A DNA stretch of 64,000 nt from Stenotrophomonas indicatrix (GCA_041545745.1 CP168152.1:2416001-2480000), one strand, 5' to 3'; positions 1 to 8,671 are shown, counted from the stretch's first letter. Numbers and translations are program-made. Notes: generated by a model not told the origin, from the sequence alone.

Positions 1-1376
1 CCCTGCCCCGTGTCACGCGCCACGTGCAACGCCTGGGTGAACCCCTCGCGCGCAGCGGCGGGAATGTCCACCGACTCCGGCAGGAACGCGCCGTACATCG
101 CAGCGCTGAGGCTGCCCAGCAGCGCGACCGCCAGCAGGCCACCGAACTCGTAGGACACTTCTTCGACCGATGAGGCCATGCCCGCACGATGCGGCGGCAC
201 GTTGTTGAGGATGGCGGTGGACGCCACCGAGATCGCAGCACCCATGCCGAAGCCGGTGATCGCCATGCCGGCCACCACCCAGCCCAGGCCATGCGGAAAG
301 CCCAGCGCCACCAGCGCCACACCCACCGCGCCAGCCGCCAGACCACCGCAGATCAGTGGGCGAAGGCCGACGCGATGCAGCACGCTGCCACCCAGCAACG
401 CGCTGGGCAGGCTGCCCAGCGCCGCCACCGACACCAGCAGGCCCGCCTGCAACGGGCTGAGGCCGGCCACCAGCTGGAAACGCTGGGTGGTGAGCAGCTG
501 CAGCCCGGCCATCGCAAACAGGGTGAACACCGCCGACAGCGTGCCGGCAAGGAAGGCCGGATTGCGGAAGATGGTGAAATCCAGCAGCGGATACGGCAAC
601 TGCTGCTGACGGCGGCTGAAGGCGAAGCCGGCGCTGAGCGCCAGCAGCAGCGAAACAGCGCCCACACCGTACGAGGGCGGCGTAGCGATCAGCGACTTGA
701 TCGCCAATACCAGGCCCGACAGCGCTGCCAGTGCAAGCAGCGAGGACAACAGGTCCCATGGGCGGGTGCTGTCGCGCTGCCCTTCCGGCGCCAGTACCAG
801 GGTCGCGATGAAGGCGACCACCACCACCGGCACGTTGATCAGGAACACCGAGCCCCACCAGAAGTGCTGCAGCAGCCAGCCGCCGATGATCGGCCCTAGG
901 GCTGCACCGATGATGGCCACCGAACCCCAGATCGCGATGGCGATGTTGCGCTCGCGCTCTTCATGGAAGCTGAGCCCGATCAATGCCAGCGTGGCCGGCA
1001 TCATCGCCGCCGCACCCACGGCGAGGAACGCACGCGCTGCGATCAGCTGCCCTGCGGTCGCAGAGAACGCCGCTGCCAACGAGGCGATGCCGAACACCAC
1101 CAGGCCAACCAGGAACATCCGGCGGTGGCCGATGCGGTCGCCCAGGGTGCCAGCGCCCAGCAGCAGGCCGGCCATCACCAGCGGATAGGCGTTGATGATC
1201 CACAGCGCCTGCCCGGCACTGGCCGAGAGCTCCTCGGTCAGGGTTGGCAGCGCCGTGTACAGCACCGAGTTGTCCAACGTGACCAGCAGCAGGCCGGCGG
1301 CGACGGTGAACAGCAGCGACCAGCGTCGGGCGCGCGACAGGGACGGAGCACCGTCCAAGGGCGGGGAGAGAGCCAT
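1..1376 (-). CDS. DHA2-family MFS drug efflux transporter (3' end outside window)
   Basis: About 458 codons are visible from an ATG at 1376; the frame is open to the window edge, so the C-terminus is missing. The protein is very hydrophobic. Loop motif A (GTLGDRIGHRR, residues 77-87) follows TM2, and a TM1 motif LDNSVLYTALP (residues 34-44) with an acidic residue is typical of the 14-TM drug:H+ antiporter family (SmvA/QacA/EmrB type). These inner-membrane pumps export cationic or lipophilic toxicants using the proton gradient. A long palindrome lies 30 bp upstream, so the pump is probably repressed by a TetR-type regulator, but none is encoded nearby in the window. The exact substrate cannot be read from sequence. 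Confidence 0.88.
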   Translation of the reverse strand, partial: MALSPPLDGAPSLSRARRWSLLFTVAAGLLLVTLDNSVLYTALPTLTEELSASAGQALWIINAYPLVMAGLLLGAGTLGDRIGHRRMFLVGLVVFGIASLAAAFSATAGQLIAARAFLAVGAAAMMPATLALIGLSFHEERERNIAIAIWGSVAIIGAALGPIIGGWLLQHFWWGSVFLINVPVVVVAFIATLVLAPEGQRDSTRPWDLLSSLLALAALSGLVLAIKSLIATPPSYGVGAVSLLLALSAGFAFSRRQQQLPYPLLDFTIFRNPAFLAGTLSAVFTLFAMAGLQLLTTQRFQLVAGLSPLQAGLLVSVAALGSLPSALLGGSVLHRVGLRPLICGGLAAGAVGVALVALGFPHGLGWVVAGMAITGFGMGAAISVASTAILNNVPPHRAGMASSVEEVSYEFGGLLAVALLGSLSAAMYGAFLPESVDIPAAAREGFTQALHVARDTGQ

Positions 1377-1405
1377 GGAAACCTGGATGGGAAGGGGTAC
1401 GTCCA

Positions 1406-1433
1406 TAACTATACAGGATGTCCTGTACAGTTA
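1406..1433. promoter_or_regulatory. Palindromic operator, TetR-like
   Basis: Twelve of the 14 symmetric base pairs match around the centre 1419/1420; half-sites read TAACTATACAGGA and TCCTGTACAGTTA. It sits just upstream of the MFS pump start. Its length and symmetry suit a TetR-family repressor. The regulator identity is inferred and no such gene is visible here. Confidence 0.6.
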
Positions 1434-1499
1434 CGAATGTCCCAGCGGACGCCATTCAGCTTCCGGGAGGCGCCATGCCCGCTGCCGCAAGGCCCTGGC

Positions 1500-2258
1500 T
1501 TACCTGCATTCCCCGGGCAATGCCGCGACCGCCTGCACTATCGGGTCCTGCATGGCGTGTCCCACCTCGGCATCCAGCTCGCCACGCAGATGGCCGTGCT
1601 GCCGCTGCATCTCGTCTTCGCACAACGCACGCACCCGCGCACGAGCGTTGCTGCGCAGTGTGCTGCAGCGCCAATCCACCCCTCCCAGCGGCAGCACCGA
1701 ATAGACCACGCTGTTGCAGGCGTTGCCGGCGCGCTCTGGCAGCGGGCGCCCGCCAAAGTCACGCGGCACACTGCTGCGCTGCGGGTCGAAGTAGCTGTCC
1801 GGGAAGGTGCGTGCGTACTGATCGATATCCACCTCGACACTGCCGCCATCGCCTGCCGGCAGGCGCAGTGGCTGGCCGCAGCCGGTGGCGTCGGCGCGGT
1901 GCTGGATGTACTGGTAGATCGGTCGGTCCAGGCTCGCATCCTGCGTGGTCACGGTGCTCACCGCCGCCAGCACCGGCAGCGACGCACGGTTGGCCATGCG
2001 TGCCAGCACTCCCGCCTGCGCCGGTTCGCAGCGGTCGCGCAGCGTCGCCACCAGCAGGAACAGCAGGTCATCACGAAAGGCTTTGTCGGCAGCCAGGTAA
2101 TGTTCGATGCGTGCCTGCGCTTCCGCCGCCGGTGCGGGAAATGCCACTACCGGTGGCAAAGGCGCGTGCGTTGCGTTCCACAGCAGCGCCACGCCGGTCC
2201 CTGCCAGCAGCAGCACCACCATCAGCAGCGCGACGGTGCGTGCGCGGAGCTTCGTCAT
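1500..2258 (-). CDS. Membrane-anchored hypothetical protein, last gene of the zinc operon
   Basis: 252 residues with one N-terminal hydrophobic segment (about residues 8-27) preceded by basic residues, so the rest is probably periplasmic. The body contains six or so cysteines spread over the second half (DRCEP, TGCGQ, NACNS, WRCST, ALCED, PGECR), which suggests disulfides. I do not recognise a family. Its ATG overlaps the stop of the upstream DUF3299 gene by 4 bp, so it is translationally coupled to the ZrgA/ABC operon and probably serves the same process. It is the last gene; a 123-bp gap with its own operator separates it from the MFS pump. Confidence 0.75.
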   Translation of the reverse strand: MTKLRARTVALLMVVLLLAGTGVALLWNATHAPLPPVVAFPAPAAEAQARIEHYLAADKAFRDDLLFLLVATLRDRCEPAQAGVLARMANRASLPVLAAVSTVTTQDASLDRPIYQYIQHRADATGCGQPLRLPAGDGGSVEVDIDQYARTFPDSYFDPQRSSVPRDFGGRPLPERAGNACNSVVYSVLPLGGVDWRCSTLRSNARARVRALCEDEMQRQHGHLRGELDAEVGHAMQDPIVQAVAALPGECR

Positions 2259-2884
2259 CGGGTGATCGTAGAAAGCGTCGCCGCGGCTGCGTCATAGGAC
2301 GCGCTGGCGATGTCCGCCTCGAAGTGCTTCACCTGCAGGCGCCCTGACAGCCGGTAGGGGTCCCACAACGCGCCCATCGTGATGGGGGTGGCCAGGGTCA
2401 CATGGATGATCTGGTTCGGCGGTGGCGGCGGTACGTGGATGCATGCGCCATAGAACGGCACGAACAGCAGTTCGTCCACCTGCCCGGCGTCGTTCATCGC
2501 CAGCGGCACCACATAGCCATCCAGGTCCAGCGCCCCTCCATCCACGCCATCGACCACCGCCGTCGAGCCGAACTGCTGCGCGCGCACAGGGCTGGAATGA
2601 TCGATGGCCTGCCCGGGCAGCGAGCCCGAACCGGAGTCGTCGATCAATCCGCCTACCCCATCCATGCCGTTGCCACGCGACAGCCCGATCTGCGGCGGTG
2701 GACGCTGGAAGCTGTCCTCCCCGGGCATCAGCGCGTCCCAGCGGTCGATCACTGCAGACCGCGCCGCTGGCGAAGCGGCAGCGCTGCTGGCCTGTGGCTG
2801 CGGAGCCTCCACGGCGGGCCGGCCACAGCTGGTCAGCAGTACACCGGGAAGCAGAACGGCAAGCACCTTCGCGCTACGGTTCAT
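2255..2884 (-). CDS. DUF3299 lipoprotein, copy 2
   Basis: 209 residues. The N-terminus has a lipoprotein signal ending LLTSC (Cys20), followed by an Ala/Pro-rich spacer. The C-terminal half is the DUF3299 fold with the signature GYVVPLA and PFYGACIHVPPPPPNQ, including an invariant-looking Cys. The next upstream gene has the same domain, so the two are tandem paralogues; the start overlaps that gene by 11 bp. DUF3299 lipoproteins are found beside LolCD-like ABC genes in Zur-controlled clusters (ZrgA-E in Vibrio as I recall). A role in a periplasmic or envelope step of zinc acquisition is inferred; no enzymatic activity can be read. Confidence 0.82.
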   Translation of the reverse strand: MNRSAKVLAVLLPGVLLTSCGRPAVEAPQPQASSAAASPAARSAVIDRWDALMPGEDSFQRPPPQIGLSRGNGMDGVGGLIDDSGSGSLPGQAIDHSSPVRAQQFGSTAVVDGVDGGALDLDGYVVPLAMNDAGQVDELLFVPFYGACIHVPPPPPNQIIHVTLATPITMGALWDPYRLSGRLQVKHFEADIASASYDAAAATLSTITR

Positions 2885-3428
2885 AAGGCCTCAATTCGGC
2901 GTCGGCCATGCTGTAGGCCGAGCCTGCAAGATCATCGTCCACCCGCTCGGCGCGCAGCACGCCGGCCAGGAAGAACGGCGAGTACATATCGGGCATGGCG
3001 ATCGGCCGCGGCAGCACCACGTGCACGATCTGGTTCGGTGGCGGCGGTGGCACGTGGATGCACGCGCCGTAGTACGGCACGAACAGGAACTCGAGCAGAC
3101 GACCATCTGCCGCGTTGGCCAAGGGCACGACGTAGCCCGGCAGCCGCACTGCGCGATCCAGCACCGCGTCCACGGTACGGAACGTGCCGAACTGGGCCAT
3201 GCGCCGGTTGCCGCTGTGCTGCACCTCCGGCCCCTCACCGCGCTCCAGTGCTGCCAGTTCATCGCCCGGCAGCATCTGCAACCAGTCCAGCTCCTGCTCG
3301 CTTTCAGTGCCAGCATTGCTCTGCGCCGGCGACGGAGGCAGTGCCTGCACACCGGTATCGGTCGGCCGCGTGCAGGCGATCAGCAGCATGGTCGCAGCCA
3401 GCAGCAACCCGCGGACGCCCGTGCTCAT
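2874..3428 (-). CDS. DUF3299 lipoprotein, copy 1
   Basis: 184 residues from the ATG at 3428; this start gives a clear lipoprotein signal (MSTGVRGLLLAATMLLIAC) and a 4-bp ATGA overlap with the permease gene, so the longer upstream extension was rejected. The DUF3299 domain occupies the second half, with GYVVPLA and PYYGACIHVPPPPPNQ. It is closely similar to the following gene in the signature but diverged in the spacer, which suggests an old tandem duplication. The protein should be anchored in an envelope membrane facing the periplasm, working with the adjacent ABC transporter. Confidence 0.85.
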   Translation of the reverse strand: MSTGVRGLLLAATMLLIACTRPTDTGVQALPPSPAQSNAGTESEQELDWLQMLPGDELAALERGEGPEVQHSGNRRMAQFGTFRTVDAVLDRAVRLPGYVVPLANAADGRLLEFLFVPYYGACIHVPPPPPNQIVHVVLPRPIAMPDMYSPFFLAGVLRAERVDDDLAGSAYSMADAELRPYEP

Positions 3429-4684
3429 GACGCAGGCGCCAGGCCATCGGCCAGGGTGCGCCGGTAGGCCAGCAGCGCAGGCAGCAGGCCTGCGACCGCG
3501 CTGATCAACAGCACGCCACCCACCCAGGCCAGTTCGCGCGCGTCCGGCCAGACGTGGGTGATCGACAGACCGAAATTGGCCAGCGCCCAGCTGCACCCCA
3601 CCACGCTGGCGCAGGTCAGCACGGCCAGCGCCAGCGCGCAGGCCATCGCTGCGGTGGCCACGGCTTCAACCACCAGCAGGCAGGCGACATAGGCCGGACG
3701 CGCACCGGTAGCGCGCAGCACCGCCATCTCACGGCGGCGCTCCTGCAGCGTCGATACCAGCAGCGCCATCAGCGAAACCATGCCCAGCAGCACCACCATC
3801 GCACTGATCAACTGCAGCGCGCGCTCGGCGGTACCCAGCGACTGCCACAGCTGCTGCAGGGTCACGCCGGGCAGGATGGCCTGCAGCGCTTCGTCTGGAT
3901 ACTCGTTGATGCTGCGCTGCACGCTGAACGTTGCGATGCGCGAGTTCAGGCCGAGCATGAAGGCGGTGATGCTGGTCGGGGTCAGGTCGAGCTGGCGCGC
4001 CTGCTCGGCACTGACATGCTGGCTGCGAAGCTGCACGCCGGAACGCCAGTCGACATGGATCGCCTCGATCGCCGGCAGTGAAACCAGCACGGAAGAATCC
4101 ACCGGCGTGCCGGTCCGCTGCAGGATGCCGACCACACGGAACGGTTTGTCGGCATGCGTGGCCAGCGTTACCGCACCGGTGCCATGGGCCAGCACGATGT
4201 CAGCGCCCACACCGATGTGCGCCGCCTGTGCGACTTCCGCGCCGACCACGGCGTCGTACAGATCGTCGAACGGCTGGCCCTGCGCGAATGCCAACGGATG
4301 ACCTGCGCCATGCCGGTAATGTTCAAAGTAACCGGCAGTGGTACCGATCACCCGATAGCCCCGCCAGGAATCGCCCAATGACAGCGGCACTGCCCATTTC
4401 ACCTGCGGCAGCGTGGACAGCTCCTGGTAGGACTGCCAGGACACGTTGTTGGTCGGGTCGCCGATATGGAACACCGAATACAGCAGCAGGTTCACCGGCC
4501 CCGAGCGCGCGCCGACGATCAGGTCCGTACCCGAGACGGTGCTGGCAAAGCCCTCGTGGGCCTGCGTGCGGATGCGTTCCACCCCCAGCAGCAGGACAAC
4601 GCTCAGAGTGATGACCAGCACGGTCAGGCTCACGCTCAGGGCGCGGCTGCGCAGGCTGGCCCAGGCCAACTCAAACATGTGCAC
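3425..4684 (-). CDS. FtsX/MacB-type ABC transporter permease of the zinc operon
   Basis: 419 residues. One N-terminal TM helix (about residues 17-35) is followed by a large periplasmic MacB-core-like domain and three C-terminal TM helices (about 285-405), the topology of FtsX-family permeases such as LolC/E and MacB. These couple cytoplasmic ATP hydrolysis to periplasmic mechanical work rather than classical import. The gene overlaps the ATPase gene by 14 bp and the DUF3299 gene by 4 bp. In context with ZrgA and a Zur-like box it is the permease of a Zrg-type system. Whether it moves zinc, a lipoprotein or another ligand is not known from sequence. Confidence 0.87.
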   Translation of the reverse strand: MHMFELAWASLRSRALSVSLTVLVITLSVVLLLGVERIRTQAHEGFASTVSGTDLIVGARSGPVNLLLYSVFHIGDPTNNVSWQSYQELSTLPQVKWAVPLSLGDSWRGYRVIGTTAGYFEHYRHGAGHPLAFAQGQPFDDLYDAVVGAEVAQAAHIGVGADIVLAHGTGAVTLATHADKPFRVVGILQRTGTPVDSSVLVSLPAIEAIHVDWRSGVQLRSQHVSAEQARQLDLTPTSITAFMLGLNSRIATFSVQRSINEYPDEALQAILPGVTLQQLWQSLGTAERALQLISAMVVLLGMVSLMALLVSTLQERRREMAVLRATGARPAYVACLLVVEAVATAAMACALALAVLTCASVVGCSWALANFGLSITHVWPDARELAWVGGVLLISAVAGLLPALLAYRRTLADGLAPAS

Positions 4685-5366
4685 CCCCTGCCCGGTTCAG
4701 ATCACCCAGCGACAGCACCTGGTCGAACAATGGCTGCAGGCGGTCATCGTGGCTGACCACCAGCGCGGTGGTGCCGGCGGCGCGGCACTGCGCGGACATC
4801 AGCTGCAGGAAGGCCGTGGCCGCGTCGGGGTCCAGCGCCGAAGTCGGTTCGTCGGCCAGCAGTACCGCTGGGCGGCCGATCAAGGCACGGGCAGCGGCAA
4901 CGCGCTGCTGCTGGCCGACACTGAGTGTGCCCGCCGCGCGCGGCATCAGTGCCGGGTCCAGCTGCAGCGCGCGCAGCAGGCGCGCGATTTCCGCGTCCAG
5001 CCCACCTTCGATGCGCGCGTTGCGCAGTGGCGAAAAGCGCACGCCCAAGGCGATGTTGTTGCGCACGCTCAGGAATGGCAGCAGGTTGAACTGCTGGAAG
5101 ATCACGCCCAGCTGATCGGCGCGGAAACGATCACGCGCGGCGGCACCGAGCGTGTTCACCGCTTGGCCGGCGACACGGATGCTGCCGCGGCCCGGCAGCA
5201 GGATGCCCGCCAGCAGGCCCAGCAACGTGCTCTTGCCCGAGCCGCTGGCACCGCGCAGCAGCACGCTGCTGCCGGCGCGAACCTGCAACTGTGCGATGTC
5301 CAGCACCGCGCGCCCTGCATAGCTGAACTGCACGCCCTGCAGGTCGATGATGGCCGCTTCGTTCAT
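4671..5366 (-). CDS. LolD/MacB-type ABC transporter ATPase of the zinc operon
   Basis: 231 residues with a complete nucleotide-binding domain: Walker A GASGSGKST (39-47), Q-loop FQQ (90-92), signature LSVGQQQR (148-155; the usual LSGGQ has Val for the first Gly), Walker B LLADEP (169-174) and switch His206. Size and sequence fit the LolD/FtsE/MacB ATPases that partner FtsX-type permeases. It overlaps the ZrgA gene by 4 bp and the permease by 14 bp, so the products are almost certainly made in fixed ratio. It is cytoplasmic and bound to the permease at the inner membrane. Confidence 0.92.
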   Translation of the reverse strand: MNEAAIIDLQGVQFSYAGRAVLDIAQLQVRAGSSVLLRGASGSGKSTLLGLLAGILLPGRGSIRVAGQAVNTLGAAARDRFRADQLGVIFQQFNLLPFLSVRNNIALGVRFSPLRNARIEGGLDAEIARLLRALQLDPALMPRAAGTLSVGQQQRVAAARALIGRPAVLLADEPTSALDPDAATAFLQLMSAQCRAAGTTALVVSHDDRLQPLFDQVLSLGDLNRAGGAHV

Positions 5367-5896
5367 GGCGCCAGCGGCACCCGCAGGCTGTCGGCGGTCA
5401 CCACGCTGCGGCCTTGCCCGGTCGACGTTGCGGTATTGACGATCACCTCATGCAGCCCCGGAAACAGCGTCGGCAGCGGCAATGCCAGCCCACGCAATGC
5501 CGCCGGGTTGGCGCAGTGGTAGCGCAGTGCTGCGGTGAATCCGGCGTGCGTGTGCTGGCCAGGCTGCGTTGCCACTGCCACTGGCGCAAAGCCCTCCGCA
5601 GTCGCCTCGGCATGGTCCAGCCGGCACTGCGCAGCGCTCGGCAACGTGACCCAGCTGCCGCTCTGCAGGATCGACCGCGCCCGCGCCAATGCGGCCTGTT
5701 CGCGGCTGTCGGCGGGGGGTCGTTCGAAATCGAGGATGCCGATGCCCGGCGCACGCAGTGCCAGCTCCAGCGTTCCCTGGTCCACGGCCAGATCGACATC
5801 GGCCTGGCCATGGACGTGTGCATCGTGATGGCGCACGTCGTGGGCGTTCGCAGAATGAGCAGCAAGCAGCAGTAGAAGGGCGGCAAAACGTTTCAT
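5363..5896 (-). CDS. zrgA: ZrgA-family (DUF2796) zinc-uptake-associated periplasmic protein
   Basis: 177 residues with a Sec signal peptide (1-18, cleavage after SANA). The mature N-terminus is a histidine cluster (His19, 23, 24, 27, 29), the typical metal-binding start of DUF2796/ZrgA proteins, and further His residues lie in the middle (GQHTHAGF). It is the first gene of a six-gene overlapping operon. A Zur-like palindrome lies 16 bp upstream of its ATG, so zinc-loaded Zur would repress it. The family is linked to zinc acquisition under starvation in Vibrio (ZrgABCDE, from memory). The protein probably delivers or senses zinc for the adjacent ABC machine; that step is inferred. Confidence 0.85.
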   Translation of the reverse strand: MKRFAALLLLLAAHSANAHDVRHHDAHVHGQADVDLAVDQGTLELALRAPGIGILDFERPPADSREQAALARARSILQSGSWVTLPSAAQCRLDHAEATAEGFAPVAVATQPGQHTHAGFTAALRYHCANPAALRGLALPLPTLFPGLHEVIVNTATSTGQGRSVVTADSLRVPLAP

Positions 5897-5911
5897 GGGG
5901 CGGCTCCGAAT

Positions 5912-5928
5912 TGTTACTATGTAACATT
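5912..5928. promoter_or_regulatory. Zur-like box 1 (zrgA / MerC-like divergent promoter)
   Basis: The 17-mer TGTTACTATGTAACATT resembles the Zur consensus TGTTATANTATAACA. It shares 14 of 17 bases with a second copy at 8655-8671. It lies in the 32-bp gap between the divergent zrgA and MerC-like genes and could control both. Confidence 0.72.
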
Positions 5929-6405
5929 ATGGACCACATCCCGACCTCGCCCGCAAGGGCCCGCGCCCAGCCGCCAGCTTCGGCACGCTGGCATCCCCGC
6001 TTCGATCTGGCGGGCGCCTGGCTGTCGCTGGCCTGTGCCGCGCATTGCGTTGCCCTGCCCTTGCTGCTGGCCTTCACGCCCGCGGCGATGATGGCGCTGC
6101 GCTCGTTCCAGCACCCTGGCCACGCGGCGATGACCGCACTGCTGGTGATGTCGCGCTGGGAGTGGCTGTTCGCGCTGCTGGCCTCGACGATCGCCCTGCT
6201 CAGCACCGCCGCCGGCCAGCGCCGCCATCAGCGGGCACTGCCGCTGTGCGTGGCCCTTGCAGGGGCGATCCTGCTGCTGTCCGCCTCGCTGTACCTGCCA
6301 TTGAAGGAATCGCTGCTCTGGCATGGCGCTGCCACCGCCTGCGGTGGGGTGGTGCTGGCCGTGGCACATCTGCGCAACCGGCGGGCCCTGCGGTCCGCCG
6401 GCTGA
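5929..6405 (+). CDS. MerC-domain membrane protein, Zur-box linked
   Basis: 158 residues with about four TM helices. TM1 carries CAAHCVALP (Cys36, Cys40), the Cys-x3-Cys that MerC-family proteins use to bind soft metal ions in the inner membrane. The ATG at 5929 directly abuts the Zur-like box and has no Shine-Dalgarno sequence, so the mRNA may be leaderless; a downstream Met is the alternative. No other mer gene is present, and the Zur-box context makes a zinc-related role more likely than mercury. The gene ends 7 bp before the convergent TonB receptor. Confidence 0.78.
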   Translation: MDHIPTSPARARAQPPASARWHPRFDLAGAWLSLACAAHCVALPLLLAFTPAAMMALRSFQHPGHAAMTALLVMSRWEWLFALLASTIALLSTAAGQRRHQRALPLCVALAGAILLLSASLYLPLKESLLWHGAATACGGVVLAVAHLRNRRALRSAG

Positions 6406-6412
6406 TGACCCT

Positions 6413-8614
6413 TCAGAACCGGTAGCCGACCTCGGCGCCGACAATGCGCGGGCTGTCCACTGGCCCGTAGTAGTTGCCGTCCCGGCCGAAGGCCAGGTTG
6501 TCGAAGATCAGACCGTTGATGCGGCGCTTGTCGGTCAGGTTCTGCACGAACACGCGCGTGCTCCACGGGCCCCGCTCGTAACCCAGCTGCACGCCCAGCA
6601 CGGCCACGGCCGGCTGGAACGCGCGGTTGCGCTCATCCAGCGCGCTGGAACCGGTGAACTGCGATTCCACCCGGGCGTAGATGCCGGAGTCGAACTGATA
6701 CCGCGCTGCCAGGTAGCCGGTGTAGTGCGGCGTCAGCTTGACCCGCTTGCCGTGCAGGTTCTCCTGCGGGCTGACCCACAGCTTGGTGTACGTGGCATCG
6801 ACATAGCCGACATTGGCCATCACCGTGAACCCCGGCGCGACTTCAAATACGCCTTCCAGTTCCGCACCGCGCGACCGTATCGAGGCATCCGAGCCCACGT
6901 AGTCGGAGGAGATCGGCCGGCCGTTGGCATCGGTGGCCACCTGGATTTCCTGCCAGTTGTCCGAGCTGATATGGAACAGGGCGCCGCCGAGATGGCCACG
7001 GCCGCCCGCCAGGTTCATCTTGAAGCCCACTTCATGGCTCCACATGCGTTCGGATTCGTAGCGCAGCACCTTGTCGTTGATCACATCGCTCTGCGCGGCG
7101 GCCAGGTTGAAGCCACCGGGAATATAGCCCTTGGCCGAGGCCGCATAGAACGACAGATCATCGCTGGCGTCATAGCGCAGCGAGACGCGCGGCAACGTGG
7201 CTGAGAACGTATGCGCCAGGGCTGCGTCGCGGTAGCGCACCAGGCCCCCCGCACCCAGGTCGAGGAATCCGGCACGCTGCTCGGTGGAGCGGCGGGCCTG
7301 CTCGTGGCGGATGCCGAGGCTGGCGGTCAGCTTCGGCAATGCCGGCAGCGTGTAGCTGGCGGTGGCGAAAACACTGTAGTCCTCACCCTTGGAGGTCTGC
7401 CGCGGCGCCAGGTTGTAACTGTCCAGCCCGCGCAGTGCCGGGCCGACGAAGGTGCCCTGGATCGAATCCTTGTCGATGCGGTAGGTCGATACACCGGCCA
7501 TCCAGGTCAGCGCCTGATCGCTGGGCGAGCTGAAGCGCGCCTCGGCATTCCATGCATCCTTCTTGTCGTAGATGTAGCCGGCCAGCGCGGAGCTGGCGGT
7601 CATGTCGAAGTCATAGCCAGCCGAGGTGGTTTCCTCGCTGCGGTACGAGGCGGCGACATCCAGGGTGCCGGACTGCAGTTGCCACTGCGCGCTGAGGCCT
7701 GCAACGGTCTCATCCTTTTCGGTGCGCTTGGGCGCATCGTTGATGTAGGTGAAATCACCTGCATGGCGGCCACCATTGAGGCGGTCGCCATAGGTGCGGT
7801 TGTACAGGCCGGTATCCAGCGGCAGGTACTCGTACTCGAACATGCCCGGCGCGCGCGTGCGCAGGTGATAGGCCAAGGCGTTGACGGTAACGTAATCGCT
7901 GGGGCGCCAGCGCAGCTTGCCCTGCAGGTAGCCTTCTTTCACTTCGCCGCGCGCACCGTACGGGGTCAGGTTCTTCAGGTGGGCATCCTCATCGGACCCC
8001 ATGAACGCCACCGAGCCCGACAGCGTGCCGTCCTTGCTCAGCGGGCCCGCCAGGAAGCCATCCACGGCCGTACCGTTGCCGTTGCCGAACCAGGTGCTGC
8101 GCACGTTCACCTCGCCCTCGCGGGTATCGGCCGGGCCGCGCGTACGCACCAGCACCATCCCGGATTCGCTGTTGGCGCCGTACAGGGTGCCCTGCGGCCC
8201 CCGCAGCACCTCGACCGACTCAACCTGGTTGAGTACCGCGTTGCTCAGCTCGCGGAACGGAATGCCATCGATGTAGACCGACGCGCGGTTGACCAGGAAA
8301 GGATTGGATTCGATGCCGCGGATGGAAATGAACATGTTGCTCAGCTGGCCCATCACGTTGAACTTCACGTTGGGGGCCAGCTTGTCCAGGTCACGGAACT
8401 CGGTGACACCGGCTTCTTTCAGCGCCTGCCGGTCAAGCACGGTCACCGACAGGTCACTTTTCAGGTAGGGCGTATCGCGCTTGGAGCCGGTGACCACCAC
8501 GCCATCGAGGGTGGTGGCATCGGCGGACTGCGCGTGGACGGGAAGAACGGGAACGAGCAACGACGCTGCGACGAGGGCAACGGAGGAAACGGGGGCTTTC
8601 AAGGGAAACCTCAT
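6413..8614 (-). CDS. TonB-dependent outer-membrane receptor, putatively zinc/metallophore, Zur-box controlled
   Basis: 733 residues. A signal peptide (cleavage after PVHA, about residue 28) is followed by a TonB-box-like DGVVVTGSK (37-45), a plug domain with LRGPQGTLYGANSESGMV, and a 22-strand barrel ending in an aromatic residue (EVGYRF). The length fits siderophore or metallophore receptors. A Zur-like box lies 41 bp upstream of the ATG, and a divergent AraC-family regulator is adjacent, an arrangement common for ligand-induced receptors. There is no His-rich loop as in ZnuD. The ligand is therefore unknown: a zinc-chelating metallophore is a reasonable guess. Confidence 0.9.
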   Translation of the reverse strand: MRFPLKAPVSSVALVAASLLVPVLPVHAQSADATTLDGVVVTGSKRDTPYLKSDLSVTVLDRQALKEAGVTEFRDLDKLAPNVKFNVMGQLSNMFISIRGIESNPFLVNRASVYIDGIPFRELSNAVLNQVESVEVLRGPQGTLYGANSESGMVLVRTRGPADTREGEVNVRSTWFGNGNGTAVDGFLAGPLSKDGTLSGSVAFMGSDEDAHLKNLTPYGARGEVKEGYLQGKLRWRPSDYVTVNALAYHLRTRAPGMFEYEYLPLDTGLYNRTYGDRLNGGRHAGDFTYINDAPKRTEKDETVAGLSAQWQLQSGTLDVAASYRSEETTSAGYDFDMTASSALAGYIYDKKDAWNAEARFSSPSDQALTWMAGVSTYRIDKDSIQGTFVGPALRGLDSYNLAPRQTSKGEDYSVFATASYTLPALPKLTASLGIRHEQARRSTEQRAGFLDLGAGGLVRYRDAALAHTFSATLPRVSLRYDASDDLSFYAASAKGYIPGGFNLAAAQSDVINDKVLRYESERMWSHEVGFKMNLAGGRGHLGGALFHISSDNWQEIQVATDANGRPISSDYVGSDASIRSRGAELEGVFEVAPGFTVMANVGYVDATYTKLWVSPQENLHGKRVKLTPHYTGYLAARYQFDSGIYARVESQFTGSSALDERNRAFQPAVAVLGVQLGYERGPWSTRVFVQNLTDKRRINGLIFDNLAFGRDGNYYGPVDSPRIVGAEVGYRF

Positions 8615-8654
8615 GAGGAACGGAAACGCGCCTGGCGGGCCGGCTGGCGCAAAC

Positions 8655-8671
8655 TGTTATCCTGTAACATT
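8655..8671. promoter_or_regulatory. Zur-like box 2 (TonB receptor / araC divergent promoter)
   Basis: The 17-mer TGTTATCCTGTAACATT matches the box at 5912-5928 at 14 of 17 positions and fits the Zur consensus. It lies 41 bp upstream of the TonB receptor ATG and 55 bp upstream of the AraC-type ATG. Confidence 0.7.

Noticed and set aside
3429..3596. Upstream extension of the DUF3299 lipoprotein start
   Set aside because: It would hide the lipoprotein signal; the start at 3428 gives a proper lipobox and a 4-bp overlap.
5929..6405. Mercury resistance operon
   Set aside because: Only a MerC-like gene is present; no merR, merT, merP or merA.
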